Shown here: in pieces, positions 14,383 through 15,570 of the stretch
How positions within the stretch are numbered: the first letter of the stretch is position 1
Layout of the letters: each line of letters starts with the position of its first letter
Origin: an uncultured Verrucomicrobiae bacterium
GTDB taxonomy: Bacteria; Verrucomicrobiota; Verrucomicrobiia; Verrucomicrobiales; Akkermansiaceae
Assembly (NCBI GenBank): GCA_937957985.1
Contig: CALGOH010000154.1
Span: 1-15,570 of the forward strand
DNA: 15,570 nucleotides
Reading direction: 5' to 3'
Position numbers and translations under genes: made by a program
The notes under the pieces: generated by a model
The model's input: the letters and a program-made list of their open reading frames with translations, nothing else
The model's database searches: none
Told to the model about the DNA's origin: nothing

Positions 14383-14931
14383 GTGACGGGCAGGTGGCCA
14401 TCAAGGGATCCGATCGGGGAAAGAGGCGGGGTGAATCTGTATGGGTTTGTGGGGAATGACGAGGTGAACGGGTGGGATCATTTAGGCAAGAATCCTAATA
14501 ATACTGCCATTTCTGGTCTAGTTGACGGTGACCAGGACTTCGGGAGTTTTAAAGTCACGATGGTTGATGGAGAGGTCAAGTGGCATAAGATTGAAATATG
14601 TTGCAAATGCCCCAATGGCTTGTTCTGTGGTTGGCAATTATGGAAAGAAAGAACCACAATTGGATATGCAATAAGTACTGGGCGGAAGTCGAGAGTGGAG
14701 CTAACATTCCCAGATAATACCATTACGCGGCTAGGACCGACTTCTGTATTTAGGTTTAATCGTAATAAGGAGTGTGAGAAGCTTGGTAAAGATTGCAAGG
14801 CATGCAAGACGGAGGAGGGGAACGCGACCGTCTTCGTAGGGGGTAGCGAGATACCCCCGGAACATCTTAACATTAATGGCCCTTCTAATAGTCCTAGGCC
14901 TCTACCGGATAATTCTGATAAAATACCGTAA
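14383..14931 (+). CDS. Orphan Rhs repeat-associated core tip with FecR-like C-terminal region
   Basis: Rhs similarity begins at 14368 (RHYDPVTGRWPSRDP, then IGERGGVNLYGFVGNDEVN and WDHLG), the conserved end of the Rhs core shell, but a stop at 14335-14337 closes the frame, so the huge N-terminal part is missing. The GTG at 14383 would give 182 residues. After the core tip (to about 35) comes a variable tail. Residues 93-126 (IGYAISTGRKSRVELTFPDN, then TITRLGPTSVFRF) closely fit the FecR-domain pattern of I-x-T-G-x-x-S-R-x-E-L, D-G/N and R-L-G-P-x-S. Cysteines cluster at 73, 74, 76, 82, 131, 138 and 141. Rhs tails are usually toxins or effectors exchanged by recombination at the core tip; a FecR-like tail is unusual. 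It is probably a displaced cassette, perhaps reactivated by recombination into an intact rhs gene. Confidence 0.75.
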   Translation: MTGRWPSRDPIGERGGVNLYGFVGNDEVNGWDHLGKNPNNTAISGLVDGDQDFGSFKVTMVDGEVKWHKIEICCKCPNGLFCGWQLWKERTTIGYAISTGRKSRVELTFPDNTITRLGPTSVFRFNRNKECEKLGKDCKACKTEEGNATVFVGGSEIPPEHLNINGPSNSPRPLPDNSDKIP

Positions 14932-14969
14932 TGAATGGCGGGCTGTGCTGGGTGGTGAAGCTATAAATA

Positions 14970-15416
14970 ATGATCAAGTCGTCGGTAATGAAAACTTTGT
15001 ATGTATTTATCTCTATCTCGCTTTTGATGGGTTTTACATCGCTGGGCGCTGTCGGCGATAATGTCATTCTCGCAACTGTTAAAAATTATTCCGTAAATCA
15101 AGAAGTCTTCTGGGCATTAGATAGGGGTTCATTCGAGAAGGTGCCAAAATATGCCCCATTCGATGACTCGTCCGTAGATCTAAGCAAAGCTATCGCTATG
15201 GCTATGCGCCAATGTCGCGAGTCCAATAAAAACGGTCGGATTAGCCTCGACTCGGCGAGCTTCCGACAGCCTATAGCGACAAAGGATCGGAATGGAGTAT
15301 TTTTCTACTTTATTACTTTCCTGGTAGAACCGGAAGAGGGGGAATCGTTCCAGTACGACGTGTTGGTTCTTCCTGATGGTAAGACGCTTGATTCGCAGAT
15401 GAAACGGATTGAGTAA
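14970..15416 (+). CDS. Unknown secreted small protein downstream of the Rhs tail; possible immunity partner
   Basis: 148 residues from ATG 14970, with GGTGA about ten bases before it; ATG 14988 is an alternative giving MKTLYVFISISLLMGFTSLG, a typical signal peptide. The mature part has an alpha-helical middle (VDLSKAIAMAMRQCRESNKN) and a beta-rich end (GVFFYFITFLVEPEEGESFQ, then YDVLVLPDGKTLDSQMKR). I do not recognise the family. It follows the Rhs tail gene by 38 bases on the same strand, with AT-rich composition like that gene and unlike the rest of the window. Position suggests a partner or immunity protein acting in the periplasm. It shows no evident similarity to the equivalent minus-strand protein. 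Confidence 0.65.
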   Translation: MIKSSVMKTLYVFISISLLMGFTSLGAVGDNVILATVKNYSVNQEVFWALDRGSFEKVPKYAPFDDSSVDLSKAIAMAMRQCRESNKNGRISLDSASFRQPIATKDRNGVFFYFITFLVEPEEGESFQYDVLVLPDGKTLDSQMKRIE

Positions 15417-15570
15417 AAAGGTAAGCGCCCAACAGAACCGGTATGAACCGAGGACATCGGTAACATTCTGACCGGGAAGATGGGTGACAGGTAGAAGGGC
15501 GCAGGTCGTGTGATGGGGGTCAGTAGTACCAGAGCTTCGCAAGGTGTTTTTTGAAGGTCGTTTTGAGGGC
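15417..15570. other. Window-end flank with repeated GGTAAC/GGTGAC motifs; possible IS end
   Basis: No gene is supported. Around 15455-15491 the motifs ATCGGTAACAT and ATGGGTGACAG occur close together, as in the multiple terminal repeats of some insertion sequences (IS21- or IS481-like). The element body would lie beyond the window. This is a weak resemblance only. Confidence 0.25.

Overview
The window most resembles a chromosomal segment of a Verrucomicrobiota bacterium (Verrucomicrobiaceae-like). This is an inference from high GC over positions 1-13400 and from the gene families together: a giant secreted protein with autotransporter-associated beta-strand repeats, a GntR/LacI hybrid regulator, a family-78 rhamnosidase, a YdjY-domain protein and a DUF1080 protein. 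No rRNA or tRNA fixes the taxonomy.

Layout. 1-3241 (minus): 5' part of a very large secreted beta-strand-repeat protein, open to the window edge. 3348-4430 (plus): divergent regulator with a GntR-type winged helix and a LacI-type sensor domain. 4489-4536: orphan copy of the 3' end of the nearby C1 peptidase gene. 4619-5250 (plus): AbrB-like antitoxin and PIN-domain toxin. 5260-6735 (minus): bleomycin-hydrolase-type C1 aminopeptidase, divergent from an M24 (Xaa-Pro aminopeptidase-like) peptidase at 6987-8168 (plus). 8177-8314: an inverted pair of REP-like palindromes between convergent genes. 8322-11096 (minus): secreted alpha-L-rhamnosidase, divergent from a secreted YdjY-domain protein (11262-12107, plus), followed by a secreted DUF1080 / 3-keto-disaccharide hydrolase-like protein (12259-12891, plus).

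13015-13308 is a decayed transposase. After a GC-rich inverted repeat at 13412-13493, the base composition drops visibly. The last 1.9 kb is an accessory cassette region. It holds two Rhs-type or Rhs-like C-terminal tails arranged head to head, each followed on its own strand by a small gene with an N-terminal hydrophobic segment: 14354-14124 then 14131-13691 on minus, and 14383-14931 then 14970-15416 on plus. The plus-strand tail has a recognisable Rhs core tip and continues into a cysteine-containing, FecR-like segment.

The genes suggest three themes: polysaccharide handling (rhamnosidase, DUF1080 protein, sugar-type regulator, large surface protein), peptide breakdown (C1 and M24 peptidases), and mobile or conflict functions (PIN toxin-antitoxin, transposase remnant, Rhs tails). 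Many long frames lie antisense to the real genes because of the high GC and are not genes.
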